This document shows, piece after piece, positions 45,160-55,798 of a stretch of 64,000 nt of DNA (its first letter is position 1; every line of letters starts with the position of its first letter). This stretch comes from Phlebopus portentosus (taxonomy: Eukaryota > Basidiomycota > Agaricomycetes > Boletales > Boletinellaceae), in NCBI GenBank assembly GCA_037892935.1, contig JAYXKI010000006.1:1116001-1180000 (forward strand), read 5' to 3'. The notes below the pieces were generated by a model. The model was given only the letters and a program-made list of their open reading frames with translations, had not been told where the DNA came from and searched no databases. Position numbers and translations under genes: made by a program.

Positions 45160-45309
45160 GTATATGCACTTCACATTTACGACGCGTCTCACTCACACAC
45201 TCAGTCTCGTGCTCGCAAATTTCCTCACTAAGTCTAAATTATCACATGACATCATAATACATCATCTCCCCAAATTTTTGGGGAGTGCCATTACTTCTAC
45301 AAACGGCTG
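45160..45309 (-). repeat. Right terminal inverted repeat
   Basis: Reverse complement of the left repeat, ending CTACAAACGGCTG before TA. It differs from the left arm only around 45248-45268. It carries the same palindrome (about 45269-45284) and the ACGCGT box at 45182-45187. Confidence 0.95.
45182..45187. promoter_or_regulatory. ACGCGT box in the right inverted repeat
   Basis: The same octamer GACGCGTC as in the left repeat, 87 nt upstream of the ATG of the second transposon gene. Because the repeats are near-identical, both genes should share regulation. Confidence 0.4.
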
Positions 45310-45436
45310 TAAGTATTTAATGACAGCTATCAACGTTGAAGCAAGGCTATCCTTGAATCTTAAACTTGAAAGTTGAAGCGCATACATTCGTTCTACTCCT
45401 TGTGCTCTTATACCCACTGCCCCGTCTACAGGTATA

Positions 45437-46428
45437 ATGCAATCTAACGTCGTTCGATTCGCCACTCAGGCCTCACGGGAGACGCGAGTCCTCGTAACAC
45501 CAATCGCTTCATCGTCTCGATCTGACTCGACGCTAAGCGGGCAACGATCAATCCTGCAAACTCGTAGTCTGCATGCATCCCGACCAACACAGGACTTCCA
45601 CTTTGATACACATCACTTCGTGCAGCGATTGGAGCGTGAAGGACTCAACCGTGCCCAAGCGGAGGGGATCATGACAGCGATGGCGGAAGTCATTGATGAG
45701 AGCATTCGCAACATCACGAGCAATATGGTTACGAAGGCCGAGCAGGAGAAGGTGTGTATTTGAATTCCTCGTCTCGCAGTGTTTTACCCAGTATTAATGC
45801 TCATGACTGAAATGGACTTGGCCTCCTGCCCATGGTACATTGTGAACGGTAGCACCAATATACCCAAAAAGTTGACTTCGCACAACTCAAATCAGAGCTG
45901 CAGCTCATGGAGAAGAACGATCTATCGTTGATGAAAGCGGAGAATGACCGTCTTGCGACAGACCTTGAGCGGATCAAACAGCGTCTACGCGAGGAGATTA
46001 CGCGTACCCAAGCTGGGGTACGTCTCGATCTCAACCTCGAGAAAGGTTAGTGCTCCCCCCACCCCTATTCCCATTCATTTATTTAGATACCCGAACGAGA
46101 GGGCTATGGATAACTGACTCAATGCAGGCCGAATGCGTGAGGCTTCTTCGGGGCAGGAGCTTAAGATTAAGGAAGTGGACACCCGGATTGAGCGGGAGAT
46201 TGCTGAACTACGCACAGCGATCCAAGCTTCAAAGGTCAGCATTTCTGTATTTTCTTTCTTTGTTCCTCTTGATTGATTGACATTCTGCAGGCTGTCACGC
46301 TCCAGTATCTTGTCGGTTTCGGTATGTCTACTTTCATGTTGCTTGAAATTGTCTTTGCTAACGTAATGGGAATCCTAGTTACTGGCTGCTCTGCTCTTCT
46401 CATGGCGTACCTGCGCTTCCGCTTATAG
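45437..46428 (+). CDS. Mitochondrial coiled-coil protein, DUF1640/CCDC90 family (Fmp32/MCUR1-like)
   Basis: Exons 45437-45751, 45853-46045, 46128-46234, 46291-46321 (31 nt) and 46379-46428 (696 nt, 231 aa). The N-terminus is basic and Ser/Arg-rich, with a mitochondrial presequence look (RSILQTRSLHASRP). The family core follows: FDTHHFVQRLEREGLNRAQA, then EGIMTAMAEVIDESIRNITS, then a long coiled coil (QLKSELQLMEKNDLSLMKAE). It ends in KAVTLQYLVGFVTGCSALLM, one membrane segment, and a short YLRFRL tail. Family members sit in the inner mitochondrial membrane; animal MCUR1 affects the calcium uniporter and yeast Fmp32 cytochrome oxidase assembly. Which applies here is unknown. Confidence 0.9.
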
Positions 46429-46713
46429 TGGCACCGGGTTTCTTGCCTTCGTTTTTACTGCGATTACTTTCCCTCTAATTGACTGAAAATTCTTAGACTA
46501 GCGGTACTAGCACAAAGGAGATATTGCAGATTACACAAATTATTTACTGTATTATGCATAAATACATTATACCATCCAGAGACACTAAGCAGACAAACAA
46601 AACAAGAACAGAGGTGTGGTGCAGAGCTGGGTGTAGAACGCGAGGGGATGGCATGAAGGTATACGGTCAATACTTTCTTATGTAGCGTATTGAAAAGAAT
46701 AGGCGCAAGCCTT

Positions 46714-47813
46714 TTAGGAACTTTTAATCTTATTTCTCATTGAACGACGCTGCCTCTCCTCCATTGTCTTGCGAGTCATGCGTGTACCAAGAAGAGTGTC
46801 CCAATGAATGAAGAAAGGCTGAGCAAAGTTGCTCTTAATGCCAACGATCTACGATCAGGTCAAACTTCATTCCGGACGAGGCAACATAGGGGAAAAGACG
46901 TACCTGGTGATGGATATCGTGGTAATCTGCGTTATTACTGAAAATCATCTGCAGCGGGTCCAATGACAGACGATACCCACAGTGATCGTCAATTGTCTTG
47001 AGAGTTGAGAAGACGAATAGGACGATGCCCTGTCTCACAGTCATCAATGAAATGAGATGAGCGAGACCCGTGCCAACTGTGTCGAGCACTAAGCCTTCGA
47101 GAGGGTGATTGTAAAGAGCGCCGTATGCGTAAGGAACGTAGAGGCGATGGTGCCAGGAGTGGAACTGTCGATATAGGAATTTGTTGACATGGAAGGCGCG
47201 GTGTAGGAAGTATTGCCATGTGTCGATGCACATCCTAAGAAAGATAAATCAATGAGTTAAACGAATAAATGTAGCATCACAGAAAGACTTACATCGCAAA
47301 GAGGAGTTGAGTCATCGGAATAGCATACCAGTACGCGAACCAGACAGCCGCAGGGCCATACGAACGAAGGAGCTTCAGAGCGAGCGCTTCACCGAGGAAA
47401 AGATTCGCAGCTGCCACAATTCCATTCCGGATTGACGCAACGTCTGTAAGGAAACTACTAGTATCCGCCGTACCGTCTATCCAGAAGTAGCCAAACACAG
47501 TCTGGACGACCTGCTGAAGGATGACCCAGAAGAAACAGCTCCAGCGCGAGACGAGGTTGCGGGACTTCACTTCCGCCGAGTCGTGAATACGGTACTTGTT
47601 AATCCATGGCGCGTCAGTGCAGTCGAGTATATGGAAAAAGAGCGAATAGATCCAATAGGCAACGACAGGTGAAACGAGCGAAAGCATCTCGTCCGACATG
47701 GAATCCAAGATTGTACGACGAGGGGTATGGTAAAACGCTGGTGAAGAGTGTACATAGCAGTGTAAGCTGTTGTCCTCTGAAAAGAACGGTATTTCTGTCG
47801 CATTCATTGCCAT
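46714..47813 (-). CDS. SUR2: Sphinganine C4-hydroxylase (fatty acid hydroxylase superfamily)
   Basis: ER enzyme that hydroxylates dihydrosphingosine to phytosphingosine. Exons 47293-47813, 46904-47234 and 46714-46848 (987 nt, 328 aa). N-terminal hydrophobic segments (SPVVAYWIYSLFFHILDC and WFAYWYAIPMTQLLFAM) anchor the protein. The di-iron histidine boxes are FLHRAFH, HSWHHRLY and DYHDIHHQ, with the SUR2-type surroundings DTWQYFLHRAFHVNKFLYRQ, YAYGALYNHPLEGLVLDTVG and TLKTIDDHCGYRL. The C-terminus is basic (RQRRSMRNKIKSS) and might serve as an ER signal. The start is the first Met (MAMNATEIPFF); codon 3 is a second Met. It lies on the same strand as ERG25, another member of the superfamily. 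Confidence 0.9.
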
Positions 47814-47932
47814 CGTTGTCGTTGAAAAAAGGCGCTGCTGCGATCAGTCGCGGGCGGGAGCAACTTGAAACAGATTCAATAGAGGAGAAAAGTGGTGCGC
47901 GAACAGGCACGTGATTCACGGAAGAAATGATC

Positions 47933-48173
47933 GACACAACAAGGATGATATGATATATGTAATCTAATATTTAAAATAGCATTATTCATGTCCTCATTTG
48001 GGGTATTTTGAATATCATCAAAGCAGATATTTTTGATTGACCAATCATGATAAATTTTAAGGATATCTGCTTTGATGATAATTCAAATGAGGACATGCAT
48101 AATGATATTTTAAATATCAAATTGCATAAATTGCCTGTTGTGCGACGTCGGCTGCTTGACACAACGAGGATGA
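47933..48173. repeat. Palindromic MITE-like element flanked by 16-bp direct repeats
   Basis: Two arms (about 47965-48030 and 48063-48119) are inverted copies sharing ATGTCCTCATTTG and ATCATCAAAGCAGATAT, separated by a 32-nt A/T-rich loop. The left arm has an extra 10 nt near 48001-48010. The block is flanked by GACACAACAAGGATGA (47933-47948) and GACACAACGAGGATGA (48158-48173), 15 of 16 identical. It could fold into a long hairpin. It lies in the SUR2 promoter side, between SUR2 and the 3' end of ERG25. No coding capacity. Confidence 0.8.
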
Positions 48174-48496
48174 CTCAACAGCCATCAATCAACAGAACAT
48201 TGAAATTTCAGCGATGAGATTGGGACCGACGGACATTTATGAATTCGAGAAGATCTTCAACCATGCGATTGCGCACCTAAACCTAGTTCCAGGTTCACTT
48301 TTATGAAATAATAGCTTTCGTTGCTTGCCCTCGAAGATAATTCACCCCGAATCGCATCCTACAGTACCTTGAATTAATATTGAACACAAAATGGCTGGAT
48401 AACTTTTCATTGGTATTACCCACGAATAATACCGAAGATTACAAAGTACATATACTAACTCGACCGAACATTGTCTATAACGTTTTGCGGAAGTAT

Positions 48497-49596
48497 TCAC
48501 CAAAGACGTTTTGCCTCTGCCTCAGCTTCAGCAGCTAACCCAACTTTCTCAGATTCTTCGTTCAAAGTGCGCTCAATGGCAGCTTGCTCCTCGTGCGTCG
48601 CCCCTCTTTGCTTCGCAGCCTCCTTAGCTTTCCGCAATCTTGCCTTGTGTGCCCGGTAGCGCTCGTCAGTGCCAAATATGAAGTCAAGGTAACGGAAGGA
48701 GGAAGCGAAATTATCCATGAAGGCCATGTGGTGGTAGTCGTGGTGCTCAGCGCCAGCCCAGAACGGGAGAATATGCTGCAAAGACCATGGGAAGTCTAGA
48801 GTACGTATGTCAAAAATTGGACTACATACGACAACAGAATAACGTACCATAACCGCTGTGCGAGTCGACTGCCTGGAAGAGGCGGAGTGTCACCCAAATG
48901 TAGACGGTAAAAATATGCAACGAGCGCGTAAAGTAGCAGTAAATCAACGGGCCGCCAATAGTGCCCATACCGAGGACGAGAACTTCGATCGGATGCGAGT
49001 ATTCTGCTGCGAGACCGAAGGGTGCACTATACTTGTGGTGGATCTTGTGGATGTGCTTGTATAGCGGTCCGTAGTGCATCAACTGGTGTGCGCAATAGTG
49101 GAAGAAGTCCTCGAAGATGAAGAAAAGTGCGATCTGTCCGAACATTGTGCGCCAGTGCGGGAAGGGAACCTGCCAAGTAGCGAGACCAAAGTACTCTGCG
49201 ATGGGGTGGAAGAACCAAATCTATGACAACATGTGAGGATCTCAATACATAATGATGCCATTTGGATATACGAACCTGAGGCAGTTCGATAGTGAAATGC
49301 GAGAACAAAACAAGTTTTGTGCACTCCCATTCATCTAGTGCAGTAGGGACCTTATTGGGTTGCAGCTTCCATCTCCGGAAGTATGGGATCGCATCGATAA
49401 TAATCCATGGTATACAGCGTCCAAAGTAAACGATCTCGTGAAGAAGGAACGACATGAGACCCGTCGCAATCGCCGGGTCGTCAAAAAGGAGGTACCACTG
49501 CGCCCATTTTAGCTCTAACCAATTGAGCGACGTAAAATCGACATCAGAATAGAGGAACTCCGTTGCGCGGTGAATTGGCGCCGTTACGTTCGACAT
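48497..49596 (-). CDS. ERG25: C-4 methylsterol oxidase
   Basis: ER di-iron oxygenase that oxidises the C-4 methyl groups of 4,4-dimethylzymosterol in ergosterol synthesis. Exons 49276-49596, 48848-49220 and 48497-48795 (993 nt, 330 aa). Histidine boxes: [15 protein letters not shown] (HxxxH), [20 protein letters not shown] (HxxHH) and [20 protein letters not shown] (HxxHH). The signature [20 protein letters not shown] near the C-terminus is typical of Erg25. Hydrophobic segments surround the boxes. The C-terminal 50 residues are a charged helix ([20 protein letters not shown]). The start [14 protein letters not shown] at 49596 follows an in-frame stop-free leader, but homology begins there. 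Confidence 0.93.
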
Positions 49597-50398
49597 TGTC
49601 GCTCGTGGAAGTTGGATCGAGACAAACCGAGTGGCGAGCAAAAATGATACCGTCCTCGCTTTTTTGTACTTGGAAGAAAGTTGCAAAGTCAGGAGATGAT
49701 AGAGTCTCCCGAGAAAATCGAATCCGAGCCGGTTGATATTTCTACGTTGGCATCGGCCCACTTTGGCTTCGGAGGCGTAGATCCCGAGTTGGTGTTACAG
49801 ACCCGATTTCGTCCGCAAAGATCAATATTTATTTCTTCAGGTGAAATTTATTTTTTACCCTGAATCCGAATGGATTCGAAGGGGTCAAAAATCGACATTC
49901 TGGTCAAAGTTTCCAGCCTGAAATGTGCATGCTGAATGAGCTGTCACATTGAGCTGGAGGTTGCTTAGTGCATGCACGGATTATCTCAAGTCAAGTTTCT
50001 CCTGTTTCCATCGGGCGGTGGCCACCCGGATTCCGAAATCTTTCGAGGTCAGTGACAGAGCATCCCGGATCGGCAAACGGGAGAAAAAACAAAGTAGTAC
50101 GTCAGAAACAGCACCGTCACAGCAACTTCAACTATTGCTGATATGATTGTTCGTGGTGCTGAATTCAGTCGAACTTTGATCTCGGTGCCGGACAGAATTT
50201 CTATCAACACGTGACAGTACCGGCACGCCTATCTCACCGATTCGCGACACCGTACTGTATACTTGCTCTCTTCAATCTGCCTTCTGTCTTTTGTTTTGGA
50301 AACACTTGGACGTACTTTCATTTAGCTGAATGATAGAAATTGTTTCCTGCTTCTTCACCCAACCTTGAGTCACTATTCACTGAACTCCGCAGTTCGCC
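49597..50398. other. Divergent promoter region of ERG25 and the 50399 gene
   Basis: No exon is supported. I see short T-rich stretches and two similar motifs, GTGACAGT and TGTCACAT, near 49937 and 50213, but no recognised sterol-response element. The last 100 nt upstream of 50399 are C/T-rich. Confidence 0.4.
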
Positions 50399-51522
50399 AT
50401 GTACAACTCTGCAGCGTCCCAGCACTCGAATAATCCCTTCATCGATGATCCAACGAACTCGGCAGGTCGATTTCCAGATATTAGAACTATCGAGCAATCG
50501 AGCAGCGGATTTTCTTCGCCGAGTCCTTCAGGCTATGGCTACCCCTCAAACAACTCTAGCATGGGATATCCGCAGTCACAGCCCTCCGGGTACGAAATGC
50601 AGCCTCAACCTCAGCAGTATCTCCAGCCCCAGGTGCAGCAACAGCAGCCTTACGGTGCTTGGCAGCCCCAAGGACCATCGAGTTCGTATGGTAGTTATGG
50701 GAGCTCGACGGGATACGAATCAGGACCAATGAGCCCGCAGATGAGTGGGATGCCGTACCAAAATGCGTACGGTAACGGAATGCCTCAGCAATATCCTCAG
50801 CAACAGCAGTACTCGGGCTATCAACCGCCACAATACAGTGGTTCGAGTTCTCCGAGTTTCAATGGACAGCAAGGCTATGGGGCGCAGAGTCAGCCCAATC
50901 TCTCAGAGTTTGATCCGTTGAGACCACAGGCGAGTAATTACCAATTCTTTTGCTGACAAACTTCGTCTGACTTGATGTCTTTCTCATTTCAGACTACTTC
51001 GTATAACCCTGGTCCTGGGCCAAACGGACAGACACATCCGCGAGAATTCATTCGAACGTACAAACGGGAGCTTGAAATGTGGGATAGTGTGGCGTGGAGA
51101 CAGGCTCTCAATTCCTTCGAGGCGTTGCGATCTGCTTGGGAATCTCACAAAAATCAAATTTCGATGCGACTACAACAGGGAGGATTCTACTTAGGTCCTG
51201 TCGAGGGACCGAGACTGCAAGGCGTGAGTTTGCTCAAATGTTCCACGGTGGGGCCCACTCATATATCTATTTATTTATTTCATATCACATACAGCTCCAA
51301 AGAGACGCCGAACATAATATTGGTGAGCACAGGTGATAATAGAAAGCTGTTGTTCAGCTCATATGAGCTTTTTTAGATACGGTAGCAGCCTCCACAGTGC
51401 AAATGCAAGAGGTGCTCGGGGGTTACCGCCATTCTGCTGACCTCGCAAGTAAAAACCGTGTCCGCGAGTCACTAAACGCTGCAATCACGTCTCTTCCAGA
51501 CTGGCCTCCGAAGAGTTGGTAG
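50399..51522 (+). CDS. Q/G/Y/S-rich protein with conserved C-terminal domain, function unknown
   Basis: Exons 50399-50929, 50993-51223, 51295-51322 (28 nt) and 51377-51522 (936 nt, 311 aa). The first intron has a GC donor (AG|GCGAGT); no GT donor in the right phase exists nearby. Residues 1-170 are disordered and prion-like, made of Gln, Ser, Gly, Tyr and Pro, with an NPFIDDP motif (NPF motifs bind EH domains) near residue 12. Residues 180-311 look ordered: HPREFIRTYKRELEMWDSVA, ALNSFEALRSAWESHKNQIS, MQEVLGGYRHSADLASKNRV and a terminal LPDWPPKSW. The NPF motif would suit endocytic or vesicle traffic, but this is inference. The family is not recognised. Confidence 0.8.
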
Positions 51523-52072
51523 CACACCAATTCGTTCTAATTTGATTTGTTTCAACCTATTGTATCTCAACGATCCTTTGGTATTGTTCTGTGCTTTATT
51601 GTAATCGCTGTACGATCATAAACGCCAGTCTTTCAGCCTGTTGTACTCATTACGTGAATGCGATGAAACAGAGGAATTTTGCAATAGTTACACTGTATGA
51701 CCATGCACATATCAGATCCGTCCGACGCAAAAGAGCCTTACCAGTGTATGACCCCATAACATCTGAAACAACCGATGTGGTATAATATAGCTGCATTTTT
51801 CTTATACTGGATTGCGGGTGCGACGACGAAACTCAATAATGTTTGACCTTAAAAATGCCGCAACTCGGTTACTTGCTCAGTGTTATTTGCATCTACTAGA
51901 GTGTATGCTCACCAAATACACCGCGCCCTTAGTCATCTCGTATCACAAAATACATGGTCTTTGCGTTACCGTTAGTGCTCAGACGGCGGTTGGTATCAGA
52001 AGGATCTGAGCTCAGCAGTATCATACGACATACTGTACGTCATAATTTGATCCATGACCGTTGGAGCACTGA
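51523..52072. other. Intergenic region between convergent genes
   Basis: 3' sequence of the 50399 gene and of the minus-strand membrane gene. I see no exon, repeat or RNA gene. Confidence 0.4.
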
Positions 52073-53295
52073 TTACTTGTCGATCTGCAAATCATAGTCA
52101 TCATGATGGCCGGGACCATATACCTCGGCAGCTCTAATAGGACGGTCAAAGAATACAGCATTCCAGCGCAAGGTAAATTTGCCTCTGATAATCACATCGC
52201 TCATCATAGATACAAAGAAACAAGCAATAATACATTCCACAGTTGAAATACTTACTTGGGCGGGGAGGAAGGTGAAGAGGACAGTGGACAGATGGGGGAA
52301 GTCCTTGTGAAAGCAGCACATTGGTAATGAAAACATCATGATGGGGTAGATTACGACGTGGATAATTTCGTCAGATAGAAACAACTAGTTTCGTTTCAGC
52401 ATCGGTGCTGGGAGAAGGCCAAGCAATCCAAAAACAAGTGCGTAAAGCCCGGAAGCTACAGTTTAGGGAGAAATACAAGCGAAGATCCGGCATCGATCAG
52501 AAGCACGGTCGAGGATGCAATAGAGTATGATTTCAGCCACGTCACCAATTAACGAAGAGAATGCACGCACAAGCAATTACACCTTTCAGATATCCTAAAT
52601 CGGTCCATTGGCTGAGCGTGAAACATAATAAAGGCCACCCAAGGACCATGAGAGCAGTTAGAAGCTATAGTAGCATAGAAGACCGTATTACAGGTAACAT
52701 GAAATCTTCCGTTAGTCAAGAATCTTAACACAAAATAAGCAACTTCTCACAGGCACTACGAATGCGAGCTCTCCAGATTTCCGCCATTGAGAATACTGCA
52801 GAAACCGAATCAGAAACAACGTTTAAAGCTATAACAGAAAGATCGTAAAGACAGGAGACAGGAGACAGGAGAGGCTAGCGTGGGAATCCACATCAAGCGT
52901 CCCGCACCGCACGTACGTTTGGTTGGGAGCCTTTCAACCATGGCATGAGTAAAAGGTAGAGAAAGAGACCGACTGTCAACATCCCGCACAGCAAGGAAGT
53001 TCTTGCATATACTCTTTGAAAATGGAAGATAACACAAATTGTAAGCAACAAGTGGCAGAGTTGATAGAGCAGCAGAAAGTGTTGCTCACCGTGCCCAGCC
53101 TGTTTCCTCTTCCACGAGATGCCACAATCTGGCTAGTGTGTCTAGGAGATATGTGACTGCCCCCCCAGGGAGCACGAACTTGAGTTGTTTTAGGGTATGC
53201 TGTGAAACGTGGTGAAAGACGTGTTCCGAAGAGAAGCCATGGGTCCCCCTAGTACCGGATCGAGAGCTGGATGTGGCTGAATTTGAAGACGACAT
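52073..53295 (-). CDS. Small polytopic membrane protein, exon structure uncertain
   Basis: Starts at 53295 with MSSSNSATSS, then an ordered HTLKQLKFVLPGGAVTYLLD and EETGWAR at a GT donor. The next exon (after an AG near 53019) reads VYARTSLLCGMLTVGLFLYL followed by LLMPWLKGSQPN, a transmembrane segment. Further downstream SQWTDLGYLKGVIACACILF and SGLYALVFGLLGLLPAPMLK are two more hydrophobic segments, ending in TAG at about 52384. Immediately after it, in frame, IIHVVIYPIMMFSLPMCCFH and, past an intron, TLRWNAVFFDRPIRAAEVYG with GHHDDYDLQID lead to a stop at 52073. Either there are two alternative 3' ends or two adjacent genes. Family not recognised. Confidence 0.5.
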
Positions 53296-53994
53296 GGCGC
53301 GATGAATGAGAGGGAGTAATTGAAGAAAATCGACAGGTTGGCGAATATCAAAAGCAGTGCCGATTGGCGGGGCGTCGGTTTGTTTGAATGACGAATGAAT
53401 GGCAACAACTGGAGCAGATTGATGGTCCACTCAGCCAGCAAACAATTCCATGGTCCGAAATCACATGCTTTCCTTTTCGGAGGTCTCCCACGTGCTGTTC
53501 GATCATCGTCGATCATCCAAATGCATAATATTACGTAATATACAAACGAATCATGATCTTTCTATCACAGGGGGCAAAACCCTATTTCCGAACCTGAAAT
53601 TTTTGATCCGGACTGAAATGCAGCCGATCAGAGGCGAGCTTTCCAATTCTGTTTCCTATAAGCGGCTCAGAAACGTAATTCTGCCCTTGTGTATGCTTTC
53701 CTTCTGTTCTCATCTCAATCTCAGTGTGGGAGGACGAGCAAATTTCTCCATCATTTCTACTATCATTTATGCATCATATCTTTTCCTCGAGAAGCTGATG
53801 CTCAACGCGCGCCGTGAGTGATTCAATAGGAGATCAGCATTTCCGGTAACATCACAGGTGACCGCCGGAGGCCTGTTGGCGGTTGCGGACTCGTCTCTTG
53901 CCGATTCGGATAGGTCTGGTATAAATTCAGCTGCGACGCATTGTTCGTTTAGGACCATCCTCCCCCTATCGCCGCATCTTCATCACTCTCGTTA
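53296..53994. other. Divergent intergenic region
   Basis: Lies between the minus-strand membrane gene and the plus-strand reductase. No exon is supported. A CATATCTTTTCCTCG-type pyrimidine stretch and a CGGAAT/CGGATA-rich block near 53890-53910 precede the reductase start. Confidence 0.4.
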
Positions 53995-55602
53995 ATGGCT
54001 CCCAAAAGCTTTGCTCGCTACGTTCTCGCTGAGCGTCCAAAAGAACATGTCACTCCGTCTACGTTCAAGAAGGAAGTTGTCCCTATCCCTGAACCCAAAG
54101 ATGATCAAGTGCTAGTGCAAGTGAACTACCTGAGCATGGAGCCGGCTATGAGGGGATGGCTCAGTTAGTCTTTTAAGTAAATCACGGTTAATACTATCTT
54201 TCTTACAAACAACGTAAGATGACCGACGTAGTTACATACCTCCCGGTAAGTTCCTTCTCTGGGTGACCGATACTTCGGAGATCTTAACACGTATTCTCAA
54301 ATTTAGTCCAAATTGGTGAAACTATGAGAGCAGCAGGACTTGGGAAGGTCGTTGCAACTGGACCAAACTCAAAGTTCAAGGTCGGTGACGTAGTGTCAGG
54401 CTTGCTTGGTATGTCTTTTCTCCAAACGCGCATCAACTTAATACTGAAGGCCGAATGAAAGGCTGGGCTGAGTTCGCCTTGCTCAATGAAAAGCGTCTGG
54501 AGAAAATAGAGTATGTTTTTTTTTGGTCAAAGTCTCGTCAAGTTTATTTATACTTGTGATTTAGCGTTCCTCCAAAGGCTGAGCTATTAGATTTCCTTGG
54601 CGTTCTTGGGACGTCAGGTAAGAAATTGCACAATACATGTCCTCCCTTGAGCTGACCACGTTCAAAGGCTTGACTGCGTATTTTGTACGAATTTATAGTA
54701 AACAATTTGGGGATTAACACATAGCTCATTGGAATTTTTATTATGTTATAGGGTCTTCTTGACGTTGGAAAGGTCAAGCCGGGTGAGACGGTTGTCGTCT
54801 CTGGAGCCGCTGGCGCAGTCGGCTCTACTGCCTGCCAGATTGCTAAACTCAAAGGCGCGAAGGTCATCGGTATCGCAGGTTCTGAGGAGAAATGCCGCTG
54901 GCTCACTGAAGAGCTCGGAATCGACGCCGCACTCAACTACAAAAGCGATAAATTCTACGATGACTTCAAGAGCGTTGTAGGCTACTTCGACGTATTTTTC
55001 GATAATGTCGGAGGTGAAATTTTGAATTTTGCCCTGACGAGGATGAATAAGAAGGCTAGGATTGTTCTGTGCGGTATGTAGGCTTTTATTTGCAATTCAT
55101 ACGTATAATGTCTTATCATTGCAATTTGACAGGCGGGATCTCCGATTACAGTACGTTGTGTGACTGGATGGGCTCATCTTTAAACATTATTATTCACTCT
55201 TATAGACAAATCCTCTCCCGATGGCTTGAAGAGCTACCTCGCTCTAATCGCCATGAGTGCCAAAATCGAAGGCTTCATAGTGTACGTGTTTTCTACTGTC
55301 CTGCAAACTTCCCCGGATTAACTTCATTATACTACTTCTAGGCTCGACTACAAAGATCAATTCCGCGTAGCAGTCGCAGAAATGGCCGGCTGGATTTCCG
55401 AAGGCGAGCTTAAGCGCCGGTTCACTGTCGTCAACGGCCTTGATAAGGCCTATGATGCTTTGAACATGCTGTTTACTGGAGGGAATACAGGGAAACTGTA
55501 AGTCTTGTCGTGCTTTCGTTTTTCTGGCTTCTCTAAACGGACGAGATCTGATGGTAAAATAGAGTTGTGCAGGTATCCCCGAGCGAACAGAGCAAGCTTT
55601 GA
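53995..55602 (+). CDS. NADP-dependent medium-chain reductase (prostaglandin/leukotriene B4 reductase-like)
   Basis: Zinc-independent MDR oxidoreductase reducing alkenals or enones with NADPH. It is spread over about nine exons with short introns. Order: MAPKSFARYVLAERPKEHVT, QVLVQVNYLSMEPAMRGWLS, MRAAGLGKVVATGPNSKFKV with GDVVSGLLG, GWAEFALLNE, LDFLGVLGTSGLTAYFGLLD. The nucleotide-binding core VKPGETVVVSGAAGAVGSTA (the AxxGxxG-type loop), KVIGIAGSEEKCRWLTEELG and YFDVFFDNVGGEILNFALTR follow, then CGGISDYN and GWISEGELKRRFTVVNGLDK before VVQVSPSEQSKL. No structural zinc Cys cluster is present, as expected. The ATG at 53995 is directly followed by family sequence. The natural substrate cannot be told. 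Confidence 0.9.
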
Positions 55603-55798
55603 TCTCGTTCACGAGATTCACGAAATGTATTTATACGATTCTATCCGCCGGGCGAGAGAAACTTGAAAATCATAAGTCATCGTGTTTGTGAAGACAATAA
55701 TGACATCCTCATTAGATGCACCAGGAAGTCCATACATGAACTGATGAATCCGAAAGTAGGAAATGAATCGATACTCGGGCTCCCAAAAAGCATAACGT

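Larger units (their letters stand above)
42190..45309. mobile_element. Complete IS630/Tc1/mariner-type DNA transposon with a second gene
   Basis: The 3120-bp element runs from CAGCCG to CGGCTG and is flanked on both sides by TA (42188-42189 and 45310-45311), the target duplication typical of IS630/Tc1/mariner. Inverted repeats of about 150 bp (42190-42340 and 45160-45309) match except for a few changes around 42232-42250. Inside are two convergent genes: a three-exon DDE transposase (42348-43414) and a four-exon gene of unknown function (43559-45095). Both are open, so the copy may be autonomous and recent. The long inverted repeats reach to within 8 nt of the transposase ATG and 65 nt of the other ATG, so they must hold much of both promoters. 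Confidence 0.95.
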
